Source: Melanocharis versteri (Eukaryota > Chordata > Aves > Passeriformes > Melanocharitidae). From it: DNA of 64,000 nucleotides. The stretch spans positions 622,516-686,515 of the forward strand of contig VZTG01006696.1 of assembly GCA_013397845.1 (NCBI GenBank), written 5' to 3'. The position numbers and the translations under genes are program-made. This document shows, piece after piece, positions 13,001 through 28,000 of the stretch (within the stretch, counting starts at the first letter, position 1; every line of letters begins with the position of its first letter). The notes beneath the pieces were generated by a model. That model saw only the letters and a list, made by a program, of their open reading frames with translations. It was not told the DNA's origin and did no database searches.

Positions 13001-16000
13001 AAGAAGCACTCGAGGCCTTGAGGGCACTCACTGCCTCGCCAAGACACTCAGCCCCAAGGTGACACATCCCGGCCAGCAGCCTGCTGCCAGCAAGCACCTA
13101 ACCTAAGGACAACTGCTTCGGCAAGAGCTAAGGAGCAACTACCTCTGCAAATACCATTTACAAAGCACAGCCTCCTTTTCAGTGCAGCCAGATGTAAGGG
13201 AGAGAGGACAACACCAGCATTACTCCAGGTGGTGGGAAAATTCACAAGGCAACTCCAAAACGACCTGGTCCCATATAAAAGAGGAAAGGTCTCTTAGCAG
13301 TTCAAGGGAAAGCGGGCAGGAATCTGGATTATGGCACTCGCACAGAGCCCATTCAGCCATGGCTTGCCCTAAGCTCCCAGCAGGTTCCAGTGGATCAGCC
13401 TGGTCCTCTTTGAGACACAGATCTTTGTACATGCTCAGATACCATAGCAAAGGCACACAGAGGAAGTTAATAAAAATTAGTAAATATATTCCAAGAAATA
13501 GAATGAATAAATAAATAATGAGCAAAGTATGCAGAAATCAGAATGGCCCTAACTTGTACCACAGACCAAACGTTAACCTCACTTGTGGCTCAAATGCTAT
13601 TACACACCATGAGCTGTACTACCCTGCTAACACACCCAGTGCATTTGTGACTGAGGTGGGTACTCTGACCCAGGGATGGAGCCTGATGCTAACCATGTAA
13701 ATGTGGAGTGTTAAAAAAAATACTCACGTTACCTGAAAACCAGTGCCTGATTTTAATGACTTTTATTTAAACTCCCAAACTAGACCAATCTGACAGTTGT
13801 TCAATATTAGGCCGTTCCACACAAAACCCAAAACTTTTACACTGATTTCGTCTGCCGTTTGGATCTCCCCCCAGAGGTCTGCATCGGAGAGGATGACCTA
13901 AAGGGATTTACAGAGATGTTCTGCATGAGCCTGGTTAGTTTTCTAGGAGGCTGGTGACAGTTCATTGCACAGCCAAGCAGTCAATCTCAAAGCACATGGC
14001 ATAACATAAACGATTGGGAAGAGGGAACACTGTGTCTCTGCTGGTATGGCATTTCTTTGAAAAACACCTGTACCATTTCTCACCTTCTTTTCCAGCTGTT
14101 GGAAAGGTGCAGTTAAAATCTAAATGGTTGTGCTGGATACCAAGAGACAGCCCCCACTCCACCACACTGGGCAAGGCCCCCCAGTTATTACAAAACTGCC
14201 AGTCCACCACTTGTATACTCCCAAATCATGTGACACAGCCAAACACAACCCTGAGAGCAGCCTGGGAGGTGGAGATGAACAAAACACTTCTCCTTCACGA
14301 GGAGAACCTCAATGAGAACAGTCGGGCAATTACCAAAGAAGCAAATACTTAGAAAACTGGATTCTGGCTGCTGGCCTTGCCAGCATGAGGATATCACTGC
14401 TTTGTGCAGCCATGGCAACTTAGGAAAGAGGGTCTGTATTTGTAATTCTCTTACACGACTTGCCTAACAAGACAAAGGTGAAGGACATACATGGCCAGCT
14501 TGCTCTCAAACTCAGTTGAGTGCCCTCCTAAACCCTCGATCAAAGCCTGACAAGGAATTAACACCAAGCTTTTGTTTGAACACCTAAGTGGCAAAAGCAC
14601 TCATGGTACAGACTTCTCTATTGATCTTTAAAAAGAGCTCTTCACTGAAATCCAGGGGCTCTTGCAAATCAATTGCACTGTATGGCTACTAATTTATTCC
14701 TTGGAGCAGGCATTTTATGTATAAAAAGGGTGGGCTTTTATTTTTATTTTTTAAATAAATGCCTATGCTTCTGTCTCACATGGGCATTTAAATTAAATTA
14801 CGTTATATCAGGCTGTCAAAAGCAATGAATGTGAACATTGACTGTAACTGTGCTGCAGCAGGAATTTGCTTTCAGATATAATGCCATTAATTTGATGTTA
14901 GCCATGTGCTGAGCAGTTCGGCTGTCTGTGTGTCTCTCAGGCACTACATCAGGCAGACAGTTTGCAAGCACAGCCACAAATGTATGGACTCTGGCTGTCA
15001 ACCCCTCCATGCTAGGAATCTGCCTTTTTTTCTGGTGATACGTTTAAAATCACAGGGTTGGCTGGGAGCCCAGGAGTGCACAATTAATACTAAGAAAACC
15101 CCACAAATTTGAAGAAATTTGGGCACTGTTTATTTTTGATACACAGCCATTAAATGAAAATTGAAGCGGGGTGTCCAGGCACTTGTTTCTTAGTCCTCCT
15201 TTGGTCACAAAACTCAATTTCTCACAGGTACCAGTACCAGCACTAACTGGTAACTCCAGTAAGGTCCAGAGAGCCCCAGAAAAACAAAACAAGGGGAAGA
15301 AAGTTGAGGCAGAAAGTGCACAGTTTTTGGGGTTTTTTTTGCATTTGATTTTTCTGAGTAAACGGACCAGCTGCAGGAAAAGAGATGTTTTGCAGCTAAC
15401 GAAACACCTGTGAAAAGCAACCCCCAAGCAAAACATTTGGCTGGCACCCCTTGCTCCCTGGTGCCCTCTGTGCTGATTCTCAGATGCACAGGCTGCAAGC
15501 ACACAGTTAACATCAAAATCATGTCCTTCATCGCAGTGTAGCCAGCAAAATTGTCCCTTAAGTTCATCAGAACCTGGAAAGGGTTTAGTGGCCAACTCTA
15601 AGCTGACTCTGTTTTGACTGAAGACAACACGCACCTGTGCTGGTTTGGGTTTTTTTGGAGGGAGGGAGTGTTGCAGCAATGTCACACAGTTACTGCTCTC
15701 CTTTGAATTGCTGGAAGTAACAGCTGAAAAAATACCTACAGCTGTGCTTAATGCTAACTAAAATAATCTAATCAAGATGAAAGCAAATTGTGCCAGTCAG
15801 AGCAGAGTGTTTGTGGACAGAGCACCCTCAGCATTGCTCCCACATGCAGCTCCTAAGGCTCTGCTCCTTTCTGCCTGCCACAAGCACTAATGCCTCATCA
15901 ACTCTGTAGTTTGCAAATCTTGCTGCTGCAGTGGCTGCTGGCCAACACCCCCAGCTGACTGGGCCATGGGAATCTGCAGAAGCCACCCAAGCTCCCTATT

Positions 16001-19000
16001 CCTACTCCCCCAGATGGGACAAGACACCCCCCTCCTCCCTTCATGCAAGGAGCTGTGGGCAGCCAGTTTCTAACCTGTTCACAAGCAGCACAGGCCACAA
16101 ACAACTTTATGCTGAAGCAGGAAGCTTTAAGCTGAGACCAAAACCTCCAAATCACATGAAGTGTTAAGTGCTAGGAGAAAAAAATACCGCAAACCGCTGT
16201 CTAACTACTAGGAGGGAACAGGTTTTTATAGGATCCCTAAGCAAATGCTCTGATTGGCCTCACTCCTGTCCAGGGATCAGCCCTGTCATTCTGGTCCCAC
16301 GCAATCAAAGGCAGGTTTGCTGGTGAGACTGGACAGTGAGCTCAGTAAGAGCAGAGCTGAGCCACCCTCTCTGCTCATGTTCTGCCTGCCAGTGGTTAAA
16401 GAGGCTCCTGTGGGCACAGAAGCCGCAGGCCTCACACGCTAACAGGGCTCGTTTCCCCTGGGAGAATCCCAGCCCTGCCTTCCCCAGTGCAGATGTGAAA
16501 TCAAGTACAAACAGGAGAGGGTAGGGTTATTTTTGTAAGCAGAACACTGACTGACCCAGCAGGCAGAGAGCTACTGAAAGCAAGCAACTGAGAGGGGAGG
16601 AGAAAATCAGCAGGGGTCAGAAACAGGCCTGGGTGGAAGCAAGAAACCTCTGTGAAGGATGGGAATGGAAACACATGGCAAACTGAGTGAGCCAAGCACA
16701 AAAATTAGTGGTGCAGGATAGGGGTAGTATTCATTTACAAAATTTGCCCCAAAACATCAATGAGGGAAACTGAACAAGCATAATTTGCAATCCATTATGA
16801 TGCCATTCCACAGACAACAAGAGGCTTTTCAGCCAAATTGAATTCAATTTTTAAGCCTGGTACAGAGAGCTGTAATAATACCTCCACAGTTACTGGGGAT
16901 GGTTGGAGATGTGTTTAGACTACCCAGCTTCAGACCACTCAGCTACCCTCTCAAGGAGACTGTCCTGCTGCTGCTGGCAGCCTCCAGCCCCAGCCTGTTT
17001 ATCCCAGACTGCTAAATTAGGCTGCTCAGGTCGTCCAGCTCCCACCACCACCAATGCTTGAGAAGGTAAAAACACTTCTTGGGGTGCTTTTCTGTGCCTC
17101 CACGTGGCTCGGCTCCTCCCCACTGCTACATACACCAACATCCCTAGGTCACCACCCGATGGAGTGGGAACCCAGGGAACAGAGTGAGAACTTAACTGCA
17201 ATTGTCACCTCTGTTATTACCATGCAGAGCGATCACAGCCTATCAGTCAGGCTCTTCCTGCCAATACCAGACCGGTGCCTCATCTGTAACACAGAGCGTA
17301 CTGGAGAAAAGAGCTACTAAATAGGCATTTTTAACTTACTCCTCTAAGTGCGACTGCTCTCATGTAATAGCCTTTCTGACATCAGAAATGCCATCTTTTT
17401 CTTTTTGTGATCTAAAAACACATAGCAGCTGCCTCAGCACATGAATCACTGGTTTTGTCTCTGCTTTTCTCCACAAATGGATCCCACCTGTACCCGGGGA
17501 ACATAAGACCCATAAGAAAGTGTCCTTTATCTCCCGCAGGTTTCATCACCTGACACTTGAATTCATTTGACCCAGGTAAAAAAAAGACTGTAGCTGTCAA
17601 AAATACAAGATTGCAGTTTCCTAATCCGTTGTTCCTGCAGTAAAGCTTACCTCCACCCACAAGTACTTAGGCCTCTGATTTCCCTAGCTCCTGTGCAAGG
17701 TTTTGGGAATGCCTGCCACATTTAGGGCTTATGGGATCTACCATAAGATCTAGGGGAGAATAACTGCAAAGCAAATGCCTGGTCTCACTGAACACCCACA
17801 ACTTTCACTCGATGCAGGTTGTGGCTTTTCACTGCCCTAGCCCTCCCTGCAGACCCATATTTCCAATAATTACACATGTAAACACAGAAGTCTTTTCTCC
17901 ACAGCCTTCCACTGCTAGTGGCTCCAGATAACAAAAATTAATCAATACTACCATTGAGTTAAAGAGCATTTTACTTTGACCACAGCCCTCAGAATATGTA
18001 GTGGTGTGGATGAACACTTTTCAATGTCAGGAGGCAGTAATGGAATCTGGACTGGCACAATGAAACGGGGAAGGTCATGCCAGCAAATCACTGCCTGCTG
18101 GATTCAGAGTTCGACTGACTCATATACTCACACAAGTACAGAAGAAGTCAAAGGTCCTGGCTAGCAATTGCATTATGCACATTCTGACATGTGGAGAGAG
18201 GATTTCTATCAATGCTCAGGAGGGAGAAGGTGAAGACTCGGCATTCACAGAGACACACAGACATGCCAGCCCCCAGCTTCGGCCAAGCACAAAGGCCAGG
18301 TACTGCTCCATTATAAAATATATTCCTGGATTTCACTGAGGCCACTGACAGTGCCAGGGAAAACCCAAACACCATCTTAGCAACTGCAGAGGAGGAAGTT
18401 CCAATGGAGCAATCTACAGCTTTCATCGCCTCCTGAGCTCCCCAAGGAACTGTCTTAAATTAGACACCCATTCCCCCACAGGGAGCAGGTTTTGTAGATG
18501 CTGGCATGTAATTCACACAACAAAAGGGGCAGTCAGCTTGTCATCATTTGTAAGCTCTGGGAAACTGTATGTGATCCGCTGACAGGAGCTGTAAGGAGCT
18601 CCAAATATACCACAAGAGTAATTTTTAGAAGATGTTAAACCTCTTATCACACACCGTTCAAACACAACTGTTTCAGGCGAGTACCAGTTACAGCTCCCAG
18701 GGAATGGCACAGCACAGATTTAACAATAAGCAAATGCTGGAAAAAAGCAATGTACCAGCAATTCTCTCTTAATGTTCTTGCCACGTACAAGTCAGTGCCC
18801 TGGTCTCTCCCTGATAGTCAACAAATTCAGAAAGTAGCTGTGGGTGGAGGCTCCCTCGTGGAGACCCACCATGGATGCCTTAGAAGCAGAGCCCTTTGCT
18901 CCCTGAGGCCTTCAGTGCCATGAATAAACATCCAGGCAAGGTGGTGTGGGCCACTGCCAGCCCAGGAAGGAAAAGGTCTCTCCAAGCCCCTCAGTGAGTG

Positions 19001-22000
19001 CCAGGCATTGGGGCAATGGCCCTGCCTGGGGCACTCACCCAGTGCCACCCAAGGGCCCAGAGCAAAGGCTCCCAGCCCCCCAGCACTGCGTCTCTGCCTG
19101 AGCCGTGTGGGCAGGGCTGGCAGCTTGGCTTGGGTTACACTGCAATCCCAAACACCTGACAGAGGCAGCTGCTCCTTTTCTTTCCTTCTTTGTTACTACA
19201 GCCATTGACAGATAAGAGCGAGAAATGTGTGAATTTCCGCATAAACTCGTACTTTCTTTACAGCCTTTTTAATTCCTCTGAACAAGGTCACATTGTCAGA
19301 TTGGCGCAAACTAGATTCCCAATTTCCATGTCTTCCAGGTTGTGTTAATTAACTCCACTGCAAGTACAGCAGTCTTTGATATCCATGTCTCAGATTAAAA
19401 CATCACTGTTGTAGGGGAGGGAGGGGATGGTGGCAGAAGTTGCCTAAGTTCCTATGCCACTGCAGTTTCTGCCTGCACTGTCTCTTCCTGAGAGTGGTCA
19501 GTAAAAACTGACCCAGTTTTTATACCCAAGCAATCCTCCTTTGGTGGGGAACCACCTACATTCAGCCACCTTTTCTTCACACCACCCCTCCTCCTCCCCT
19601 TAACAGTACCAGCTTTCCAGCACAGTTCTGCAGTTCTGCCCAAGCCCATACGTGCAGGAGTAGCTACTTCTCCTCAAAAGATGAGTATCTTCGAGAAACT
19701 TGTAACCCTACCTGCTGATTTTTCAAATAACCTCTTCTGAGGGGATAATCTTGTTGCTGCCCAAAACAGCTTTCAGAGAACAATCCCTCCTTGTATTCAC
19801 ACACCATCACCTCAACATTATTAATTACTTTTCCAGTTGCAGAGTCTTTGGACCAAATGACACACCCCCTCAGGAGAAGCTGAACTTCACACCCAGGTGC
19901 CAAAATCCCAGCCAGGCTGGTAGAGAAGGGCGGCGTGAGCAGCACAGATGGGGCTCAGGCTGTGATGTGTCTGCCCCAAAGGCACAAGCACAGCAGTGTC
20001 ACGTCCCACACAGCCGCCTCAAGGCAAAGGTGGCACAAAATATGGAGCGATAACTCACAGGAACTGTGTCATGGTGAGGGACAGCGTTAGAGCCATGCAA
20101 AACTCAGTCCAGATCAAGGCTGGGGGGTCACAGGTGGTTTGCCCCCAAACTGGCATGATTTAGATGATAGAGCTGGGGCAATGCAGATGGAATGGGATTT
20201 GAGGCTGGGGAGAAGAAACAGTAAAGACTGAGATGACAGCAAGGCACAGAGAGGTAATGGAGTTATGACAGACAACCAAGCAGAGGGCTTCACTGAGCTG
20301 CCAGCCTTCACAAGGAGAGAGCTGAGCATCTATTTTGCCTTTCAAACATCTTGACAAGCCCCCATTTGTGAAGTGACACTAAAAGCGGTTTTCTATGCAC
20401 AGCACCTCAGTGTGCCACCCTCGGCTGGGCTCAAAGCCCTGCTGCTGAGGTGGCCCTGGCACAAGGGGTACCAGGCACGGTGACCCCACATGCTCCTGGT
20501 CCTGTCTCCCACCACAACACCATGCACCTCACCCTGCATGCACAGCCAGCAGCTTGGCATCAGATCCATGGCTTTTGGCAATTTGTCACACCACTCAAAC
20601 TAAGACACCAAAAGATCGCTTGCAATTCATCTCTGGCTTATTTTAGTCAAATTCAAGAACTCAGAATGGTATCGCTCAGGGCTTTTCACACCACCTTTCA
20701 CTTTTCTAATCTCTTCCTTTTGTGTCAAAGTTGCTGTTGTTTTGCACATATATTTGATGGCCTGTCTCACCTCCTATATGCATACATGCATGTGTGTTTG
20801 CACACATACAAACCCATCCCAATGGAACCGAAGGAGTAATATTTAGACCTGAATTGCAGAACTTTGCATTGCATTTTAAATAAAAATGTTTACATCAAAG
20901 GAAGGCAGCTCGCAGTACTTGTTTTCTGGATGAACTTCAGTGATCCTCCATTTTTGGTGGGTCATACACTTGAGTCCACACTGACTGCAGGAGGGTCTTG
21001 TCCCTAAACCCACCATTGTGAAACACCTGTTTGGGTAGAGCCCTGGCACTTTAGGAAGAAGAGCAAAGTGAGAAAATTGGCAGAAACCCACATTTCTGCT
21101 CAGATGACTCTGGCCGCCAGCTCTTCCCCCCACAGCCAGATGGGTCCCTGCATCTGCCAGGTACTGGGTATCACCATGGAAAGCACTACAGCCTCATACC
21201 AAGCACCTTCCATGCCAAATATCTGAGCAGAGCTTAGATCCACAGCAGCTAAATATTCACCAGCAGGAGGAACTACGTAGCTTCTCACAGGCCCTTCCAG
21301 TCCTATTTTCTATGCATCCAAATAGGTGGTAAAGGCTGGAGGAAAGAGAAAACTGTGTGCGCTCCCTGGAAGAACAGAAACTATTAACTGGCTTTAGTTC
21401 TGCAGGGGCTGCGTGTCCTGGGGAGGTGAGTGCTGCTCCTCACAAGCACCAGCACTGCGGGCAGGCGAGCGCAGGCCCATGTGGGTCCCTGTGCCTGGAC
21501 AGATAAGCACAGACTCTGCCTCATCTGGGTGCCTGGACAATCATTCCTCACCAGTCAGTGAAACACTCCTGCTGTGACATTATTCAACAAAACCCCAGCA
21601 ATAACTGATTAACAGGGGACAAATTCTCTCCTCTTTGTCAGGCTATCCTGGGACTCCATGCCCTACAGAAACTCACAGGATCAAGAAGGAGATCATCAAG
21701 AGCTGTGAACCCTGGTAATCTTTGCTCTCTGCTTAGTCCTTGCTGTTGCCAGCAGTTGGTACGTGAAGACTTAAGATTGCCTGGGTGGCCTTCACGTATA
21801 TTTTAAACACACACAAATATGTAGCTTATTCTAAGTCCAACTCGTGTCTCAGAATTTTCCTTGGCCAAGAAAACGGAGACCTTGTCAGAAACACCATCAG
21901 GGCTTCAAAAACTCGCAGGGAACAGCCAGGTACCCAGAGAGGTCATGCTGTACTTGTTGAGACTGCTCACTACATCCTCTCCGGAGCAATGCTCTGGCAG

Positions 22001-25000
22001 CACAGCTGAGGGCCAAGAATTGCAGGATATTCCAGCTGATTAACTAGTACTCCTGATGGACTGGGATTACACTCCTTTTACCCTAACACACAGTGTTGAA
22101 GCAACTTGAGAAGTTTCCATCACCAGATACAACTGACACAATCCGCAGAGACTGTCTGTTAAACAGCTCTGGTTCCTGCCTTTGGGCTTGGGCAAAACGG
22201 ACAAAAACCAGTGCATTCACCATTTATGGAGGAAGCCTTTATCAACCAAATCAGTAGAGAACAGCACTCTGCTAGGTACAAGAAAGATCTGCCTATCCTG
22301 CCTAATAATCGCATGGTTTGGTTCCCTTGGTTTACAAAATACACTGATCAAAACAGCTTGGCATGTGAAGCACAACACTTACCTCCTTATCTTGTAACTC
22401 AAGATCATTTAGAGGACTCTAAATCCCCTATCCCAGAAAACTTGCAACACCTCCACATACAGAAAAGCCCTGGGGCCTGTCCTGAGAGCCAGGAGCACAG
22501 GCTTTGCCCTGGGACCAGCTCTGAAGCTGGGAGCCTCCACTGCACTCACCACTGCATTCAGAGTACACAAAGGGCCTGGGAACAAGTTGTGTCCCCATGT
22601 GGCTCCTCCAGACTCTTTCACAGACTCAATAAAGGAAAACCTAAATCTACCTCCTCCCTCACCTCTCCCTCTGCTTTTAAATTAACTGCTTCAAACTAAG
22701 CAGGTTGGTATTTACAGGATGTTGACCTTGATGGACCTCTTCACCTTGTCTCTAGCACTCTCAGAAAATCAACTGTTTTTTACTATTTTTCTCTTTTCTG
22801 TCCTTCAGTTCATGTGTAAGAGACCACGCTGATCTAGTCACTATGTGAGTCATTAAAACAGCTCTGCACTTCCTCACATGTTTGTAAAATCTGCCACTCA
22901 ATCACAGACTGACTCGCTCAGCCAATCTCTGCTGTAGCTGAGCAGGTCTCGGCGTAAGGCAGCAGATCCTTCAAAAGTAGCCCAGGCACACAGTCTGGAG
23001 AGGTTTAAAAGTTTGAAACACTGCTCTGAACTGCATCAGCAAAGCAAATGCAAACAATGTGGGGACTAGACAGCAGGAAAGACATTTAGTCTCTCTGGAA
23101 AAAGAACCTTTGGGGTAATCACATTCAAAATACATTTATCTAGATCTGGATATGAGTAGACATGAGATGAGTAGATATAGAATAACACACTGAGCCCTGC
23201 ATTTAAAGGCAGGCATGAAGACTACAAGCCACACAAACCACTCCTGCCTACTGCTCTTGCTGGACTACCACTGTCAGAAGATGACAGCAAATCACAAGGA
23301 TTTGTTGTTAAGACAGTATGAATTATATTCCATCTATTTCTGCAGTTTCACAAATTGAGCCCAAATGTGCTTATGTCCACAGAGATATGCTGGGAAAAGG
23401 AGGGAGATAAGATATCAGGAATTTCTGGGGCTCAGGGGAAAGCCTAACTGACACAGTGAATAAAATATATGGTACATAGACTGCAGCAACTTTGTGGGGA
23501 CTCATGAATCCATCATGCTCTCAGCTTGAGATCTAGATAGCGTAAACTGTCATGCAAATCCTGTAGCTACAATTAAATAATAAGTGGCAGAATACATTGT
23601 TAACATTGTGCTTAATTACATATAAGGTTCCTAAGATTCTGCTGTGCTGCTCTGTTGTCCACTCTGCAGCATGCCAAGGAACAAAGCCATGGTTCTTGCC
23701 TGAGTGGAGGAAAAAGGACTGATGTGAAAAGACCCAAATAAATCTCTCACGATTTTACAATATTGTAGAGTATCCATTCAAAAACACTTCCATAGTGCAC
23801 TATAATAATCCTTAAATTAAGGCTGGGAATGGATCTAGTTCTTCCAAAGATCATCAGAAACTCTGTGGTTAAGGTGCTTTAGAACAACAATCACTATCTG
23901 ACAGGTAGCTTTTCTTCATAAAGAAAACTGATACCTTATAGCAATGATAAATTCATCTCAGTTTAGGTGAGGTCAGGTAGTCTACACATACCTCTGTCAG
24001 AAATCTTGCTTTTATCTCTACAAATAGCCTTGAAGTGTGCATTTGGGGCTCTGCCACCCAAGTGAGGGCTCCGGATGCTGCAGGTCTCCCAAGCAACTGA
24101 AGGCTGATTGTCACAAATGACTGTGGTGAAGAAAGAGGTCATTTGTGGATCTCAATCTGCAGAAGTGCTATTTCTGCACAGTTCTACTGCATAAAATCAC
24201 TTGCACCAGAGCTAACGTTGATCACAGCCACATCATAAAATTGTGGATGCCTCCCCCAAAGAGAGAACTGCATTAGCAATTTAATAATTGTATGCCTTCT
24301 GCATTCAGCAAACTTCTCTTGATATATCTAATCAGCATTAATTTAAATGCAGGATAATTAACAGATACACTCATGGATGAGAGCTGAAATGAACCCTGAA
24401 AATGTAACCACTGGATGTCTTGTGGCATGCACTAATAGTTGGAGTCCTAGTCAGAAAGAACAGACAGCAGAGGCAAAATCTTATCGGGGCAGCTAAAAAA
24501 GATTTAAAAACACATGCACATTTCAGAGCAGACTAGAATCAGACATTTGAGTGTTTTGCCCTTCAGCAGAAGGCCAAAACAGTAAAGGCCACTTTTATCT
24601 TTTTTTTCCCATGTTTTGTCTATAAATAGGCCAATATGTTGGCATATTAACTATCCAGATATTTACCATCAACATACAAGTACCTCATGGTATTGTTTCC
24701 AGACTTTGTATGTGCTGACCCACCAAAGCACAAACAGCCCAGAAAAATCTGTCTGCAGACACTCAAAGCGTGTCCATGTGAGAGAAATAAATCTGAACCA
24801 CAGTCAACATACTCAAACTTTGTTTGACTTACTCGCCAGGCTCTTGGGACTCAGGCAGATCCCAACTTCTTTGCTTGACTAAACACCCCCTTGCAGTCTG
24901 TGACCGTTTTTCCTCAGTAAGGAGAGCCATTTTGCAGGTTGCAACTTTTTTCCCACAACCATTCTCAAAAACTCATACAGTAGTCATTGAATGAGTGGTT

Positions 25001-28000
25001 TGCACACGTGACAGATGCTAAGAGTGCCTCAGTTACTGCAAAATGCTTGGTACAGCACCCCATGGGAGAGGCAGATGGAGTGGGCTGAAGAGCCCCAGGA
25101 GAGGTGGCAGCTGGCTCTGTCCTGTGCCGAGAAGGCCAGGAGCAGACCCGAGCTGGCTCTGCACGACATCACCCCCATGTGAGTGTACCTGGCCTGGAAA
25201 CCACCAGTGCTCTACAGCAGTGCTGAGGGCAGGGGTTATGTCCCAGCTCTCAGGAGGACTCATCAGCTCAAGGTGAGAACTGCCCCAAGGAGGCTTCTCA
25301 GCTTCTCCCTTCCAGCTCTGGTGCTCCCCTCCTTCCCAGCGCAGGCAGGAGGAGCTCACTGCAACAGCAGCCACAGGAACCAGAGCAGAGGTGGCCTCGC
25401 CAGGCAGGCGGGAGGAGCACCAGCAACTGGGGAGAAACAAGCACGAGCCCACACACCCACGTAAAAGCCTCTGCTCCGGGAAATGGAGAGTCACCTGCTT
25501 TAAAAACAAGAAATACCTCATGAAAATGAATCATGACCTTCTGTGACAAGGGAGGGTCAGACCAGAACAGTTGCCTCAGCTGAGCTGAGCAGCTTTGCGT
25601 GTCTGGTAGGGTGAAATGAAGGGTTCCTAACACCATGGTCCCTGTGCAGGGGTAAGCACAAAATTTCTTTTGCCACCTTTGCATTTTACTGGCACTCAAT
25701 CAAATATAGAGAGGAAAACAAAGACACAGAACTGGTGCTGCATGGAAATAAAAATGAAACTGAAACTAAATTTGGGATCATAACCATTCCTGTAATATTA
25801 CTGTGAGAGCATGATTCTTCTGTCTAGTGTACTTAAGTTATGCCTCCCAGTATTACTGACTGTGAGCCTGACAGTGTTCTACACAACATGGAACCAAAGA
25901 GGAAGATGTGATGTTTTATAAATATTGATGTCAAAGCTGACTTGTTAGACTGTCACCAAGTTATAACATCCATGTTCCTAGTGACATTTTTACCTTCTGG
26001 CAAACAGTTTGTCCTTACAGTGGGTATTATTAATACGTAATTAAGTTTATATAAACTAAGGAAGAAAATGACATACTATTTTGATTCACCTCTTAAAAGT
26101 ACCCCAGGGCATTTTTAAACATGAACAATGTCCACAGGTAGGATTTTTATACAATACACTTTAATCTTCCACTCTGTAGCTATTTCATGATTTAGCCAGT
26201 AGCAATTTCTTACTGCATCTCCTCTTTTATTCAAAGCTTACCTACTGCAATGAGTCTTTATAAAGAAATACATTAATTAAATATGTCTTGGCTTCACTAG
26301 CCTAGGAAAAGACTATTAATCATTTCACAGCACAAGCACAACACAATACCTGCTATTGCTCACAGGCACCTCACACAAACTGACTCCTGCCGCATGATGT
26401 AATTGCCTCCAACAACCCTGAGCACACAAAGAGGCTTTCTCTCATCAGCCGTTCACTCACCTCACGTAAAGCAGCTGATGCATTTGTGAGATGTTATGGG
26501 ATTTTTTTTTTTCTTTTTCTTACAGCGCTATACCAACACCTAGTGAAATATATTTGTAGTGTCCACCCTGCCACTGGAGACAGGGAGGACACCCACGGCT
26601 AGAGGGGGGTGGGGTTGTCAGTCTCTTCCCACCAAATCCGCCTGAGTAGCTCTCACCATCTCAGTAGCTCTCACTGAGGGGAGTCAGTGCTAAAGAGGAG
26701 ATGCAGATTTGTCATGGGCAGGGTCACTGAAAAACAGTATTTTTTAAGGGGAAAAAGAAAAAGAAAAGATGACAAATTAGAACAATTACAGATGGTCTCA
26801 TATGACACACCCGAGGCACAACTTCATTCCCAGTTTTCTAAGGTCATGCCTGAGTTGGACTTCAGTCAGAATGAAAAGGTGTTTCATGTGCATTTCATGG
26901 ATAGTTGTCGCATACTCTGTTAATATTTTATTGTGTGAGAAAGGTAGAAAAGAAGTTGTTGCTTACAAATGAAACAAGTAAATTATTCCTTGACCTTGAC
27001 TAGATTTTTTAAAAGCTCTTCAGTATGTTGACAATATGTGCTAGGCAGCAATTATTTTTCATGGAAAATGCTTCTCTGATATCCTACTTGTACCTTCATT
27101 AATCATATGTCACCCTCCGAGGTGCAAACTTCACATTTGACAAACACCTAAAAAAATCAAAACATTTAGAGTGACTCTGATCGTGAGACATTAATTTTAC
27201 CTAACACAGCTAAAGGTATTCAGATTAATGTTCAGAACTGCCTAGTGTGCTTTTTCTTGGGAGGAGGGGACTCCAGCTACTAACCTCAATTGCTCTGTGT
27301 GGAATAGGTTATCTATTTAAGTCTGTAAGTTTGAACTGGTTGACTTTTCTCTTCATCAGAGGCCCTATTAACCGAGCTGACACTGACTCCATTACTCACT
27401 TTCCTGCTCTCTCATGGTGAATTGAGGTATGCAAGAAACCACAGGTGTCCCAGGTCTTCTCTAACCCTTCTCTACCACTAATGGCCTCTCCCACACAGTT
27501 TTTCCCTTCAGCCTCTCTGTTCCCAACTCGTTTTTCCTTCTCCTGCTCAAGACATGTTAGTGCTCTTTCCAGCACCACAATGCATACCTCTCCTGCTACT
27601 GTTGCATGCTACATTTAGGGGTATATTTGATGAGGAACTTAGGAAAAACTCCCTTTCACCAACTGGCTTGCTCTGTGATTTCAGCAAAGGGAAAGGCGCT
27701 GGGAGGTCAAAGGGAGATGCTGCCAGACAGGGCAGCTGGGAGCTGGAGCAAGGAAGCAGCAGGGACAGAGTGAAGGGAAGTGTGATCTACCAGAGCAAGG
27801 TGGGAAATGAGGCTGTGAAAGGTGTGAGTTTAATCATAACAACCTGAATGCTTGGCTCAGGTCCTCTCCTGTCTTCTGCTGTGGCTGCACCAAATCCTCT
27901 CCTCTTTCCATCTCTGGTAGTCCCTAGCTGTTTTCACCCCGGCTCAGTCACACAGCTACCATGACAATTTGTGGCTGGTTGGTGCTAAACCAGCAGCTAA

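Noticed and set aside
22211..22699. 162-codon plus-strand ORF as a gene
   Set aside because: No family resemblance, no promoter or splice evidence, antisense to PLCL2 within an intron; length is within what chance allows for this window.
26505..26530. Plus-strand splice acceptor (long T/C tract then TTACAG)
   Set aside because: It is on the strand opposite PLCL2 and no open, family-like exon follows; stops appear soon in all frames.
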